DNA from: Pseudobacter ginsenosidimutans
GTDB taxonomy: Bacteria; Bacteroidota; Bacteroidia; Chitinophagales; Chitinophagaceae
NCBI RefSeq assembly: GCF_007970185.1
Contig: NZ_CP042431.1
Location: 5,828,001 to 5,892,000 of the forward strand
Direction of reading: 5' to 3'
Length of the DNA: 64,000 bases
Shown here: piece by piece, positions 32,965 through 43,270 of the stretch
How the letters are laid out: every line of letters starts with the position of its first letter
How positions within the stretch are numbered: the first letter of the stretch is position 1
Made by a program: the position numbers and the translations under genes
Notes under the pieces: model-generated
Database searches by the model: none
What the model saw: only the letters and a program-made list of their open reading frames with translations
What the model was told of the DNA's origin: nothing

Positions 32965-35085
32965 ATGGAACACCATCATCATCACGACGATAAAGACCAA
33001 CACAAGCCAGCAGAGCAATCACCCAAAGAAAAAGATCAGCACGGTCATGAACATACGCAATCCAATGCACAGCAAATGCATCCGGACCAGGAGCATGCTC
33101 ATCATCATATGCATGACATGGCTGCAGAACCGGGCGGCTATGATGAACATGCAGGCCATCACACCGCCAATTTCCTGAAGCGTTTCTGGATCAGCCTCAT
33201 TCTCACTATTCCATTATTGTTGCTTTCCAAAATGATCCAGCACTGGGCCGGATTTGAACTTTCATTTCCCGGTGACCAATATGCGCTGTTTGCTTTGGGC
33301 ACAGCCATCTTCTTTTACGGCGGCTGGCCCTTTCTTACCGGCCTTGTGAATGAACTGAAACACCGCAATCCTGGAATGATGACACTGGTGGCCGTTGCCA
33401 TCACTACAGCATATCTCTACAGTACTGCCGTTGTATTCGGATTACCGGGAATGGATTTCTTCTGGGAACTGGCCACGCTGATCGTGATCATGCTGCTGGG
33501 CCACTGGCTGGAAATGAAGTCCCAAATGGCCGCCAGTAACGCTTTGGAATCACTCGTAAAACTATTGCCTTCTGTTGTTCACCTCAAAACAGCACAGGGA
33601 GAAAAAGATATTCCGCTGGAACAATTGAAACAGGAAGATATCATTACAGTAAAACCCGGTGAGAAGATCCCCGCAGACGGTCTGGTGACAGATGGTTCCT
33701 CCTATGTGAACGAAAGCATGCTCACAGGTGAAAGCGTTCCCGTTAAAAAAGAGAAGAATGGAAAACTGATAGGTGGCAGTATCAACGGTGATGGCGTACT
33801 GCATGTTCGGGTAACCGGAACAGGTAGTAACAGCTATCTGAATAAAGTGATCGGAATGGTGAAGTCCGCGCAGGGAGCCAAATCGCGTACGCAAAACCTG
33901 GCAGGGAAAGTGGCGAAATGGCTGACGATCATTTCCATCAGTGTAGGGTTGATCACTTTTATCGTCTGGCTGTTTGCCGGCAAGGAGCTCTCATTTGCCC
34001 TTGAGAGGATGGTAACGGTGATGGTCACCAGTTGTCCGCATGCATTGGGAGTAGCCATTCCGCTGGTAGTGGCCATTTCAACTATCTTGTCTGCAACTCA
34101 TGGACTGCTGATCCGCAACCGGACAGCCTTTGAGAATGCGCGCCTGCTGAACCTGATCATCTTCGATAAAACAGGAACACTTACCAAAGGCTCACACGAA
34201 GTGCAGCAGATCATTCCGCTGCAATCCGGCATCAGCGATCTGGAATTATTGCAATACGCAGCAGCAGTGCAGCAAAACTCCGAGCACCATATTGCACGGG
34301 GCATCATCAGGAAATTAAATGAGAGGAATCTCGAATTATGGCCCAGCACAGATTTTGAATACATGCAGGGCATGGGAGTGAGCGGGGTAGTGAAGGGTAA
34401 GAAAATTGTAGCGGCAGGCCCGAATTATTTCAGCAACCATCATCTTTCTACACCTGCAGTTCCTGCTTCAATTGATCAGTCTGCAGAAACCATCACTTAT
34501 GTTTTGATCGATGGAGAACCCGCAGGCATCATCACGCTGGCCGACAGCATCCGCGAAAGTGCACCGAAGGCCATTGCCGGATTGCAGCAAATGGGCATCA
34601 AAACCTATCTGCTTACCGGCGACAATGAGAAAGTGGCCGCATCGGTTTCCAAAAAACTGAAAATGGACGGTTATATCGCCAATGTGCTGCCACACGAAAA
34701 ACAGGAAAAAGTGAAAGCATTTCAGGCGCAGGGTTATATTGTTGCCATGACAGGCGATGGCGTGAATGATGCGCCGGCGCTGGCCCAGGCCGATGTTGGC
34801 ATTGCAGTGGGCTCAGGCACGGATGTGGCGGCTGAAACCGCTGATATCATTTTGGTGGACAGTGATCCGGAAGATGTTGTGCAATTGATCAGCTTCGGTA
34901 AAGCCACTTACAAGAAGATGGTGCAGAATCTGGTATGGGCCGCGGGTTATAATATCATTGCCATTCCGCTGGCTGCCGGTATCCTGTATCCGAATTTCAT
35001 GCTGAGCCCGGCAATGGGAGCAGTGTTGATGAGCGTTAGTACGATAGTGGTTGCGATCAATGCAAAATTATTGCGGGTTAAATAG
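32965..35085 (+). CDS. copB: CopB-type (P1B-3) copper-translocating ATPase
   Basis: The start is taken at ATG 32965 (MEHHHHHDDKDQHKPAEQ); TTG 32959 is also possible. 706 residues. The first 75 residues are very His-rich (about 20 His), a likely metal-binding region, and there is no ferredoxin-like HMA domain. Motifs: TGESVPV near 255, Cys-Pro-His at 357-359 in the membrane, DKTGTLTKG with phosphorylated Asp401, and GDGVNDAPAL near 597-606. Cys-Pro-His rather than Cys-Pro-Cys marks the CopB class, which exports copper or silver ions. No copper chaperone or regulator gene lies next to it. Confidence 0.92.
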   Translation: MEHHHHHDDKDQHKPAEQSPKEKDQHGHEHTQSNAQQMHPDQEHAHHHMHDMAAEPGGYDEHAGHHTANFLKRFWISLILTIPLLLLSKMIQHWAGFELSFPGDQYALFALGTAIFFYGGWPFLTGLVNELKHRNPGMMTLVAVAITTAYLYSTAVVFGLPGMDFFWELATLIVIMLLGHWLEMKSQMAASNALESLVKLLPSVVHLKTAQGEKDIPLEQLKQEDIITVKPGEKIPADGLVTDGSSYVNESMLTGESVPVKKEKNGKLIGGSINGDGVLHVRVTGTGSNSYLNKVIGMVKSAQGAKSRTQNLAGKVAKWLTIISISVGLITFIVWLFAGKELSFALERMVTVMVTSCPHALGVAIPLVVAISTILSATHGLLIRNRTAFENARLLNLIIFDKTGTLTKGSHEVQQIIPLQSGISDLELLQYAAAVQQNSEHHIARGIIRKLNERNLELWPSTDFEYMQGMGVSGVVKGKKIVAAGPNYFSNHHLSTPAVPASIDQSAETITYVLIDGEPAGIITLADSIRESAPKAIAGLQQMGIKTYLLTGDNEKVAASVSKKLKMDGYIANVLPHEKQEKVKAFQAQGYIVAMTGDGVNDAPALAQADVGIAVGSGTDVAAETADIILVDSDPEDVVQLISFGKATYKKMVQNLVWAAGYNIIAIPLAAGILYPNFMLSPAMGAVLMSVSTIVVAINAKLLRVK

Positions 35086-35093
35086 AATAACCA

Positions 35094-35888
35094 TCAAAAC
35101 ACCGCTTTCCCTTTCTTCACCAACCTTACAAAATCCTCAAAACTATCATCACCTCTTATATCAAGCCTTTGCACCAGCAAAGGCTTTTTCAATGGCATTG
35201 CATTCAACCGGTTCCCGATCCTGAACGCCAGAACCATTCCACTTTTTTCCAGGGCTTCCGTAAAGCGCTTATACTTCACCGGGTTCTTTTTGGGATAGGC
35301 GCCATAGGGAAAAGCAATACAGGGCTGAAATGGGATGCCCTGTGCAGACAACCAATCAGCAGTCTTCCGGATATCGAGTTGCAAAGCTTCAGGAGATAGA
35401 GTTTTATAGCTCTGGTGGTCGTATGAATGCAGTCCGAATTCCACCAGTGAAGATTTCATTATTCTGATCTCAGAAAGATCAAGATAAACTCCGTCGGAAG
35501 AATGCATCTGTTGCTTCAGATATCCCGGTACCAGGAAGATATTCGCTTTCATGCCCAGGTGCTGCAAGATGGGATACATCACTTCGTAATTGTCTTTGTA
35601 CCCGTCGTCGAAAGTAAGGAGTACAGGTTTTGGGGGCAATGCTTTTCCCTGCTGTACAAATTGCACGAGATCACTGAACAGGATGGGAGAGTAGCCTTCG
35701 CTCTTCAGGTATTTCCATTGCGTGCTGAGCTGGTCCGCAGTAACGGTGAGGAAATCCCTTTCCCCGTTCCCGGAAACCTTATGATACATGAGCACGCGAA
35801 GACAAGGCCCTGCAGGGCGACTGACCTTAATAAAAAGAAAAGTAACCAATCCCAGGATGGCTACCATCAGAATATACCAGTACATCAT
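35094..35888 (-). CDS. Membrane-anchored polysaccharide deacetylase
   Basis: 264 residues. An N-terminal membrane segment (WYILMVAILGLVTFLFIKV) anchors it facing the periplasm. The catalytic domain has LMYHKVSG, the metal-binding motif TFDDGYKDNYE near residue 97, and HSYDHQS near 155 as the second His motif, so it belongs to the NodB-like carbohydrate esterase 4 group. These enzymes remove N- or O-acetyl groups from cell-wall or surface glycans. It follows the glycosyltransferase gene on the minus strand by one base, so the two act in one pathway. Confidence 0.9.
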   Translation of the reverse strand: MMYWYILMVAILGLVTFLFIKVSRPAGPCLRVLMYHKVSGNGERDFLTVTADQLSTQWKYLKSEGYSPILFSDLVQFVQQGKALPPKPVLLTFDDGYKDNYEVMYPILQHLGMKANIFLVPGYLKQQMHSSDGVYLDLSEIRIMKSSLVEFGLHSYDHQSYKTLSPEALQLDIRKTADWLSAQGIPFQPCIAFPYGAYPKKNPVKYKRFTEALEKSGMVLAFRIGNRLNAMPLKKPLLVQRLDIRGDDSFEDFVRLVKKGKAVF

Positions 35889-35889
35889 A

Positions 35890-36717
35890 TCAGGCTTTGG
35901 ACAAGGTAGTGGATGAAATCGTTGCGTGCTGGCGGCAGGCCTGACGCAGTTCTTTCAGTTTTACATGTTTCGAAAAATGATAATAGCTGCTGAATACACT
36001 CCAGTAAAAGCCTTTCACGCCATTCAGCATATTTCTTTCCAGGAAATAATATTTGAAAAAATTGAAAGGCAGCCCCAGCAGGATCACCAGCATGGATTTG
36101 TCCTTTCCCTTGCTGAAAGCCATTTCCGCCGAGTAGGTTGAGTAGCGGTTATTCTTTTCAAGACATTGGTGAAGGCTGCTGTAACTGTAATGAAGGATGA
36201 TATGGTTCAGTTTTTTCACCGGCCCGTCCACACGGATGGCTTCATGCACTTTATCATTGGTGAAACCACCCTTTTGTTTATTGAAGAGCCGGGTAAAATA
36301 GCGGCCGCTTTCTTTCCCATGTTTGAACTCCTTCCCAAGGAACACGAGGTTCATGCGGAAACTGAAACCATTGCTGGCCACCGCATCGGCCGGTGAAATT
36401 TGCATGATCTCATCCACCAGCTCATTGCTCAGCACTTCGTCCGCATCGATACAAAGCACCCAGTTGTGACTGGCTTTGCTCACGGCGAAACGCTTCTGGA
36501 CGCCATACCCTTCAAATTCCTTAAAAAAGATGGTACAGTTGAACTCCCGGCAAATGGCAACGGTCTTGTCTGTACTGTAGCTGTCTACGATCACAATCTC
36601 ATCGCACCAGTGAAGCTTTTGCAGCGTTCTCCTGATATTGGCTTCCTCATTATAGGTGATAATCACTGCACTTACCCCACCGAAGGCGGGCTTTTCCTTG
36701 TCCATTGTCCTCTTCAT
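35890..36717 (-). CDS. Family 2 glycosyltransferase (WaaE/KdtX-like)
   Basis: 275 residues. A GT-A fold with SAVIITYNEEANIRRTL near residue 15, VDSYSTDKTVAIC near 45, and the DXD-type motif in VLCIDADEVL near 97. The pattern with GYGVQKRFAV and the long C-terminal membrane-proximal helix matches the lipopolysaccharide-core transferases of the WaaE/KdtX group. It adds a sugar to lipid-linked glycan on the cytoplasmic side. The deacetylase gene begins one base after its stop codon. It is divergent from lepA. Confidence 0.88.
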   Translation of the reverse strand: MKRTMDKEKPAFGGVSAVIITYNEEANIRRTLQKLHWCDEIVIVDSYSTDKTVAICREFNCTIFFKEFEGYGVQKRFAVSKASHNWVLCIDADEVLSNELVDEIMQISPADAVASNGFSFRMNLVFLGKEFKHGKESGRYFTRLFNKQKGGFTNDKVHEAIRVDGPVKKLNHIILHYSYSSLHQCLEKNNRYSTYSAEMAFSKGKDKSMLVILLGLPFNFFKYYFLERNMLNGVKGFYWSVFSSYYHFSKHVKLKELRQACRQHATISSTTLSKA

Positions 36718-36811
36718 AATACCTTTAAAACAGTCTTTTCAGGGAATACCCCTATCCGGAAGCCCCTGTTTTTTGCCCCGGGAAGCTCCGGGAAAAACCG
36801 CCAAAATCTTT

Positions 36812-36819
36812 TACCTTTG
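36812..36819 (+). promoter_or_regulatory. Bacteroidota -7 promoter element for lepA
   Basis: TACCTTTG matches TAnnTTTG exactly and lies 65 bp before the lepA ATG. No TTG-type -33 box was found at the right spacing, which is often so for strong housekeeping promoters in this phylum. Confidence 0.6.
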
Positions 36820-36883
36820 CGTCCGCCCTCGCTAAATTGACAGCAGCCGCGGCTGCTCCTGAAAATGAAGGCATAAGGAAACA

Positions 36884-38677
36884 ATGAAGAATATCAGAAA
36901 TTTCTGCATCATCGCGCATATCGACCACGGTAAGAGTACCCTGGCTGACCGTTTATTGCAAAGCACCAATACCATTTCTGAAAGGGAAATGATGGATCAG
37001 GTACTGGACGATATGGACCTTGAAAGGGAGAAGGGCATTACCATCAAAAGCCACGCCATCCAGATCAATTACAAGCATACAGACGGACAGGAATATATTC
37101 TGAACCTGATTGATACGCCCGGGCACGTAGACTTCAGTTATGAAGTGAGCCGCGCACTGGCAGCCTGCGAAGGCGCCCTGCTGCTGGTAGATGCCACCCA
37201 GGGTATCCAGGCACAAACCATTTCCAACCTCTACCTGGCTATCGATAACGACCTCGAGATCATTCCCGTGATCAACAAGATCGATATGGACGGCGCCATG
37301 ATCGAGGAAGTACAGGACCAGATCATTGAACTGATCGGTTGCAAACCAGAAGATATCCTGCTGGCTTCCGGTCGCGCAGGTATCGGTATCGACGGCATTC
37401 TCGCTGCCATCGTAGATAAGATCCCTGCCCCCAAGGGCGATCCTGAAGCACCGCTGCAGGCCCTGATCTTCGACTCCGTTTTCAACTCCTTCCGCGGTAT
37501 CATCGTTTACTACCGTATCCTGAATGGTACGCTGAAAAAAGGCGATAAAGTAAAATTCGTACACACTGAAACAGAATACGAAGCTGATGAAGTAGGTGTA
37601 CTGAAATTAACACTCAGCCCGCGCAAAGAAGTACGCGCCGGTGATGTAGGCTATATCATTACTGGTATCAAGAACGCCAAAGAAGTGAAAGTAGGGGATA
37701 CGCTCACACTATCAAAGAACCCTACTCCGGAAATGATCAAAGGTTTCGAAGAAGTGAAACCGATGGTATTCGCTGGGATCTTCCCGGTAGAAACAGACGA
37801 TTTTGAAGAGCTTCGCGATTGCATGGATAAACTCCAGCTCAACGATGCCTCTCTCACATACGAGCTCGAAACCTCACAGGCCCTTGGTTTCGGTTTCCGT
37901 TGCGGATTCCTCGGAATGCTGCACATGGAGATCATCCAGGAAAGACTGGAGCGCGAGTTCAACCAGACCGTGATCACCACCGTTCCCAACGTAGGTTTCA
38001 TTGGTTACACCACACGTGGAGAAAAGATCATCATCAACAATCCCAGCGAAATGCCCGAGCCCACACAGCTCGATCGTTGTGAAGAACCTTTCATCAAAGC
38101 GCAGATCATCACCAAGCCCGAATATATCGGTAATATCATGACCCTCTGTCTTGGTAAACGCGGGATCCTCATCAACCAGAGCTACCTCACGCAAACCCGC
38201 GTGGAGCTGATCTTTGAGATGCCCATGACCGAGATCGTATTCGACTTCTACGATAAGCTGAAGAGCCAGACCCGTGGTTATGCGAGCTTCGATTACCATC
38301 CCATCGGTCACCGCGAAAGCGATATCGTGAAGATGGATATCCTCCTGAACGGCGACAAAGTGGATGCCCTCAGCGCACTGATCCACCGCGCACGCGCAGA
38401 AGACTTCGGCCGCAAGCTCTGCGAGAAGCTGAAAGAATTGCTCACCCGTCACCAGTTCCAGATCGCGATCCAGGCAGCCATCGGCGCCAAGATCGTGGCC
38501 CGCGAAACCATCTCCGCATTACGTAAAGACGTAACCGCCAAATGTTATGGTGGTGATATCAGCCGTAAGCGTAAACTGCTGGAAAAACAGAAAGAAGGTA
38601 AAAAGAGAATGAGACAGATCGGAAACGTGGAAGTTCCGCAGGAAGCATTCCTGGCGGTGCTGAAACTGAACGATTAA
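36884..38677 (+). CDS. lepA: Elongation factor 4 (LepA), ribosome back-translocase GTPase
   Basis: 597 residues, the usual length. The GTPase domain has the P-loop AHIDHGKST at residues 9-17, the switch region DTPGHVDF near 80 and NKIDM near 133. Domains II-III and V follow, and the LepA-specific C-terminal domain ends with [20 protein letters not shown] and [11 protein letters not shown]. It binds stalled ribosomes and moves tRNAs backward. It is monocistronic, with its own promoter and a strong terminator. Confidence 0.98.
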   Translation: MKNIRNFCIIAHIDHGKSTLADRLLQSTNTISEREMMDQVLDDMDLEREKGITIKSHAIQINYKHTDGQEYILNLIDTPGHVDFSYEVSRALAACEGALLLVDATQGIQAQTISNLYLAIDNDLEIIPVINKIDMDGAMIEEVQDQIIELIGCKPEDILLASGRAGIGIDGILAAIVDKIPAPKGDPEAPLQALIFDSVFNSFRGIIVYYRILNGTLKKGDKVKFVHTETEYEADEVGVLKLTLSPRKEVRAGDVGYIITGIKNAKEVKVGDTLTLSKNPTPEMIKGFEEVKPMVFAGIFPVETDDFEELRDCMDKLQLNDASLTYELETSQALGFGFRCGFLGMLHMEIIQERLEREFNQTVITTVPNVGFIGYTTRGEKIIINNPSEMPEPTQLDRCEEPFIKAQIITKPEYIGNIMTLCLGKRGILINQSYLTQTRVELIFEMPMTEIVFDFYDKLKSQTRGYASFDYHPIGHRESDIVKMDILLNGDKVDALSALIHRARAEDFGRKLCEKLKELLTRHQFQIAIQAAIGAKIVARETISALRKDVTAKCYGGDISRKRKLLEKQKEGKKRMRQIGNVEVPQEAFLAVLKLND

Positions 38678-38698
38678 TAGATCATACAAATTTATAGT

Positions 38699-38735
38699 AA
38701 AGGGTATCTCCAACGTATAACCGGAGATACCCTTT
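38699..38735 (+). terminator. Intrinsic terminator of lepA
   Basis: A perfect 13-bp stem, AAAGGGTATCTCC (38699-38711) and GGAGATACCCTTT (38723-38735), with an 11-nt loop and a following T-rich run, 21 bp past the lepA stop codon. Confidence 0.9.
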
Positions 38736-38883
38736 CTTATTTATTGGTTTTCAGGCTCTGGACCACCCGATAGCATTTGTCCGTTTTTTGTCCGCCCCCA
38801 TTTTCCCCTCTCAGCAGCCCCGGTAATTAGCTTGCAGGTTTACTGACAAAAGTCAATCAGTAACCACTTACAAATCCCTCGTT

Positions 38884-41800
38884 ATGAAATTGACCTCATT
38901 GATCCTGGTCGCCTGCATGATCGCCGTACCTTCATCTGCCCAAAACATCCGCTATGTAAAGCCCGTGAGCAGCGGATCAGGTGATGGCAGTTCCTGGCTC
39001 AACGCCTCTTCGGATATCCAGGCAATGATCAATATTTCTGCATCAGGCGATGAGATCTGGGTCGCAACCGGAACCTATAAACCAAACAGGAGATCGGATA
39101 ATGCAAACACCATAACTCCCGGCAATATTCATAATGCATTCGTTCCGAAACCCGGTTTGAAACTATACGGAGGGTTTTCAGGGAACGAAACAACTATTGC
39201 ACAACGCAATGCTGCCAACCTGAACAGTTCCATACTCAGCGGCGATTACAACGATAATGATGTGGTCACAGGAGAAGGAGGTTTCCTTTCCATGTCCGGA
39301 TTTACAGAGAACACCAATCATATCATGATGCTCGTTGCCGTTTCTAATGTAACGATAGATGGATTTGTGCTGAAAGGTGGAAACGAATATAATACAACCG
39401 CTCCGGTTGTGAACGGCCTAATCACGAGCACTGGAATAGGAACAGGCTTATATTTCAATGGAAGCAATAATATCAACATCACCAATTGTAAAATAGAAAA
39501 CAATCAGGGCTCCGGAGTGTATCTGACCAATGGCAGCATTGCATTTGAGAATTGCCAGTTCATTCGCAATAAGGCTTTGGCAGGAGCTGCGATGTTTTTG
39601 GAAAATACATCCCCTTCATTTAACCACTGCCATTTTTTCGGGAACTGGGGAAGTGGCGCAGGGATGTATAACCGAAATGCTCACCCTATACTTACTCACT
39701 GCAGCTTCACGTATAATTTTGCCGGCAATTCCGGTGGTGCGATCTATAATATTGAAGGGTCAGCACCCATGATCATCAATTGCGTGTTTGCACATAACCA
39801 GGCTATAACACAGGGAGGCGCTATTTTCAACGATAGATCAGGCGACTTTACCATTTCCAGTTCAACCTTTGCCGGCAATCAGGTACCTGTTCCCGGCGGG
39901 ATGCAGGGCCATGCCATTGGCGGTAATTTCGGTTCCGCTGCCGGCACCAAAACAGTCACACTTGATAATTGTATCATTTGGGTTTCGCCTTCTTTTTCCG
40001 GGAACAATGCCCTCGCCGAAAATTTCGGACGCTATGTAATTAATAATTGCTTGTTACAGTATACAGGTTCAGGTTATAATGTTACTGGCACCTGGAGTAA
40101 CCTGGATCCTCAATTCATGAATTATATGTCGCCAGCCGGTCTGGACAACTTAATAGGAACAAAGGACGATGGCTTGCAGGTGAATCCCGCCTCTCCTGCG
40201 GTGAATGCAGGCAATCAGTCTTTGATCCCATCCGGCCTCACTACTGATCTTAAACAGGATCCCCGCATATCAGGGACACAAACTGATATAGGCGCTTATG
40301 AAAGCAATCCTGTTTCCTACACCGTTCTGCATGTGGACTCGGCCACGGGGAACGACAACAATACCGGCACAAGTTGGGGATGGCCATTGAAGACTTTGCA
40401 GAAAGCAGTTCAGATAGCCCAGGTAACGCATCCTGAAGTAGACAGCATATTGGTGGCCAAAGGCACTTATTATCCTGGCACCTGGTTATACGATTACCTC
40501 ACCATTACTGCAGGCGGATTGAAAATATATGGAGGTTACGATATATACGGTAACCGGAATATCCATCAAAAGCCAACTGTTTTAAGCGCAGAGATAGGGA
40601 GTCCGGGTACTGCAGATAACCCGATGCATATTCTGGTGATCGGCAATATTCCGGCCAATGCCGACAGCCTGGTGATCGATGGGTTTACATTTGCCAATGG
40701 TAACGCAGGCAATACAGGTGGGGCAAGCTCTTCCGGTGTTTCCACCCTTAACCATTCCGGAGGTGCCCTGTACATCACCAATGTTCTGAATGGCAATAAA
40801 ACAAGGTTCAGGTATTGCTCTTTCATCAATAACAACGCAATCACAGGCGGGGGAGCACTATATAACGAAAATGCACAGCCGCTTTTTGAGCATTGTATTT
40901 TCAGGAACAATACTGCTGCCGCAGGCGATGCCATCGTTTTCAGGAACGGAGGGGCTGCGGATTTCGTGAACTCGGTTTTTACAGGAGGCGGCAATTCACT
41001 GATCGATATTGCTGCGGGTTGTTCGCTGTCTTTGTCAAGTTCCACACTGGCAGGCAATACAGCAGCTGCTATTCTAAATAATGGAAATTGTTCTGTACAG
41101 AATTCCATTCTTTTCAAAAATGGCGGAGGTATTTCAGGGACCGGTTCAAGTCAGATCCAATATAGCCTTGTACAAGGGCACGCAGGGGGCACGGGCAATC
41201 TTGATGGAAACACCATCACTGATGTGCGCTTCGCGAACATGACTGATGGAGACTACCGCCTGCAACCCTGCAGTCCTGCCATCAATGCAGGGAATGACCT
41301 GCTGATTCCCTCAAACCTGCTCTCTGATCTCGACCGTCTTCCCCGAATCCAACTGGGTACAACAGACCTTGGCGCTTTTGAAGCCAACAGTCTTTCCGGT
41401 CAACTGGCCACTGGCCTTTCAAATGCACAGGAATCAGTTACGCAATTTCAGCTCAACAACGATACAACTTTCTATGCATCGGACTGCAACACTCTGATTG
41501 CAGCAGTGGCAGGCGATAGCTCCGCCACAAGCATCAGAGGAAATACAACTGTGAAGAATTGGGTGGAAGCCTCACAGCCTGCCGACTTTGTAAAGAGACA
41601 TGTAGAGATCACACCTGCAGATAATCCTTTATCCGCAACGGGAAGGATCATCCTGTATTTTACACAACAGGATTTTGATAACTTCAATTCAGTGAATGCC
41701 ATTAAGCTGCCTGCTGCTCCGGAAGATGCAACAGGCATTGCCAATCTTCTCATTGAAAAAAGAAGCGGGATAAGTTCCAACGGAACAGGTCATCCTCAAT

Positions 41801-42456
41801 CTTATCCCGGCGCACCCGTTACTATCAATCCCGTTGATACAGCCATCAAATGGAATGCAGGCAGATCAAGATGGGAAATCAGTTTCAGCGCCAGCAGCTT
41901 CAGTGGATTCTTTGTAAAGACCCAACTGCAGGCGCTTCCATTACAACTGTTGTTTTTCCATGTCCAGAGGAATGAAAAAGAAATCCTGTTGCAATGGAAT
42001 ACCGGCAATGAAATGAACACAAAGCAGTTCGATATCGAAAGAGGCAACGATGGAGCGAAGTTTGAACGCATTGGAATGGTCAGGGCAAAAGGAAATGGAG
42101 ACAATGCTTACCAGTTCAAAGATAATTTCCAGCGTGCAGGTCTTCTTTATTATAGATTAAAGATCACAGATCAGGATGGCAGGTACAGTTATTCACCGAT
42201 TCTTATACTACGTCAATCAGCTGTTCAGGAAGATGTTATAGTTTACCCCAATCCGGTTCATGATCTGCTGAACATTCAATTCACTAAAAGGGCACTGGCA
42301 GGAACAACCGTTCAGTTGTTCAACGCTGAGGGCAGGATGGTCCGTACCGATCAATTGCGCGGCGGATCACACAGCATTAATATGGAGGCGCTCAAACCGG
42401 GTATCTATCTTCTCCTTTTCCAGGATGGAAGCATTAAAAGGATTGTGAAACCCTGA
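38884..42456 (+). CDS. Secreted parallel beta-helix protein with type IX sorting domain
   Basis: 1,190 residues. The signal peptide MKLTSLILVACMIAVPSSAQ is followed by two long beta-helix regions (about 20-460 and 475-840) with repeated short turns and N-rich ladders (GGAIYNIEGSAPMIINCVF, GGALYNENAQPLFEHCIF), as in polysaccharide-binding or lyase-like surface proteins. A middle region of unknown fold leads to a fibronectin-like part (LLQWNTGNEMNTKQFDIERG), and the last 80 residues (VIVYPNPVHDLLNIQF, LKPGIYLLLF) are the type A C-terminal sorting signal. It is therefore exported by the Por/type IX system. No catalytic residues were identified, so it could be an adhesin. Confidence 0.9.
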   Translation: MKLTSLILVACMIAVPSSAQNIRYVKPVSSGSGDGSSWLNASSDIQAMINISASGDEIWVATGTYKPNRRSDNANTITPGNIHNAFVPKPGLKLYGGFSGNETTIAQRNAANLNSSILSGDYNDNDVVTGEGGFLSMSGFTENTNHIMMLVAVSNVTIDGFVLKGGNEYNTTAPVVNGLITSTGIGTGLYFNGSNNINITNCKIENNQGSGVYLTNGSIAFENCQFIRNKALAGAAMFLENTSPSFNHCHFFGNWGSGAGMYNRNAHPILTHCSFTYNFAGNSGGAIYNIEGSAPMIINCVFAHNQAITQGGAIFNDRSGDFTISSSTFAGNQVPVPGGMQGHAIGGNFGSAAGTKTVTLDNCIIWVSPSFSGNNALAENFGRYVINNCLLQYTGSGYNVTGTWSNLDPQFMNYMSPAGLDNLIGTKDDGLQVNPASPAVNAGNQSLIPSGLTTDLKQDPRISGTQTDIGAYESNPVSYTVLHVDSATGNDNNTGTSWGWPLKTLQKAVQIAQVTHPEVDSILVAKGTYYPGTWLYDYLTITAGGLKIYGGYDIYGNRNIHQKPTVLSAEIGSPGTADNPMHILVIGNIPANADSLVIDGFTFANGNAGNTGGASSSGVSTLNHSGGALYITNVLNGNKTRFRYCSFINNNAITGGGALYNENAQPLFEHCIFRNNTAAAGDAIVFRNGGAADFVNSVFTGGGNSLIDIAAGCSLSLSSSTLAGNTAAAILNNGNCSVQNSILFKNGGGISGTGSSQIQYSLVQGHAGGTGNLDGNTITDVRFANMTDGDYRLQPCSPAINAGNDLLIPSNLLSDLDRLPRIQLGTTDLGAFEANSLSGQLATGLSNAQESVTQFQLNNDTTFYASDCNTLIAAVAGDSSATSIRGNTTVKNWVEASQPADFVKRHVEITPADNPLSATGRIILYFTQQDFDNFNSVNAIKLPAAPEDATGIANLLIEKRSGISSNGTGHPQSYPGAPVTINPVDTAIKWNAGRSRWEISFSASSFSGFFVKTQLQALPLQLLFFHVQRNEKEILLQWNTGNEMNTKQFDIERGNDGAKFERIGMVRAKGNGDNAYQFKDNFQRAGLLYYRLKITDQDGRYSYSPILILRQSAVQEDVIVYPNPVHDLLNIQFTKRALAGTTVQLFNAEGRMVRTDQLRGGSHSINMEALKPGIYLLLFQDGSIKRIVKP

Positions 42457-42500
42457 AAATAAAAGCTGCTTACCCCTTTTCATTTTTTGTTTCAGATAAT

Positions 42501-42537
42501 GGAGGCTGTCTCGAAAATTTTGAGCAGTCTCCTTTTT
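42501..42537 (+). terminator. Intrinsic terminator after the beta-helix protein gene
   Basis: GGAGGCTGTCTC (42501-42512) and GAGCAGTCTCC (42522-42532) form an imperfect stem with an A/T loop and a trailing run of six T, 45 bp past the stop codon. Confidence 0.6.
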
Positions 42538-42603
42538 TCATTTACAGAAGCATATATGGATTATTTCCTTTAGTTTGCAACCATCAACACTGTTAAGCGC
42601 TGA

Positions 42604-43194
42604 GTGGCAACTACCCAACCATACCCTGAAAGCGAACTGCTCTTACGCCTGGCTGCCGGAGAAGAAGGCGCCATGAAAGCGCTGTATGAAAGCTATTTCT
42701 CCAGGCTCTACTATTTTGCCTTCAAGATGATCGGAGTGGAAAGGGAAGCCGAAGATATCGCACAGGAAGCTTTGATGAGCTTCTGGCAACGCAGGGACCA
42801 GTTCACCCACAGTACGCTGAAGGAAGCCGGATCCTATCTTTTCACCATCGCCAGGAATCGTTGTTATAATTATACCCGGGATAAAAATACACGCATCAGC
42901 AAACATGCTGAAATAGCCGCAGAGCAGGAGATATCCGAAGACTCACTCACATTGAATATTATCCGTGAAGATATCTTCAACCGTATTTACCAGGAGATCC
43001 AACAATTAGCGCCAGCCCAGGTAGCCCTCCTGAAAATGATCTTTATCGAAAACCTGGATACAGCCGAGATTGCAGAAAGATTGCAGACCACACCCAACAA
43101 CGTTCGCAACCAGAAGGCCCGCGCATTGGAAAAACTAAAAACAGCCCTGCTCCGTAAAAAACTCCTTACACAAATTCTTTTACTTTTTTACTGA
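42604..43194 (+). CDS. RNA polymerase ECF sigma factor
   Basis: 196 residues from a GTG at 42604. Region 2 is at about 25-90 (YYFAFKMIGVEREAEDIAQE, SYLFTIARNRCYNY), region 4 at about 130-185 (LLKMIFIENLDTAEIAERLQ, NNVRNQKARALEKL). There is no extra domain. The layout is the Bacteroidota sigma factor that partners FecR-like anti-sigma factors, encoded 76 bp downstream. A TTAGTTTG box 25 bp or so before the start resembles the -7 consensus with one mismatch. It would direct transcription of the SusC operon downstream, as in FecI/FecR systems. Confidence 0.93.
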   Translation: MATTQPYPESELLLRLAAGEEGAMKALYESYFSRLYYFAFKMIGVEREAEDIAQEALMSFWQRRDQFTHSTLKEAGSYLFTIARNRCYNYTRDKNTRISKHAEIAAEQEISEDSLTLNIIREDIFNRIYQEIQQLAPAQVALLKMIFIENLDTAEIAERLQTTPNNVRNQKARALEKLKTALLRKKLLTQILLLFY

Positions 43195-43270
43195 TAGTTG
43201 TGATGCTTTGCCTTGCTGGCGTGTTTACATAATAGTAACAGGCTTTTAGCCACCTAAAACCTTCCATCTT

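Noticed and set aside
36953-37564. 203-codon open frame antisense to lepA
   Set aside because: It mirrors lepA codons and has no domain, start context or independent promoter.
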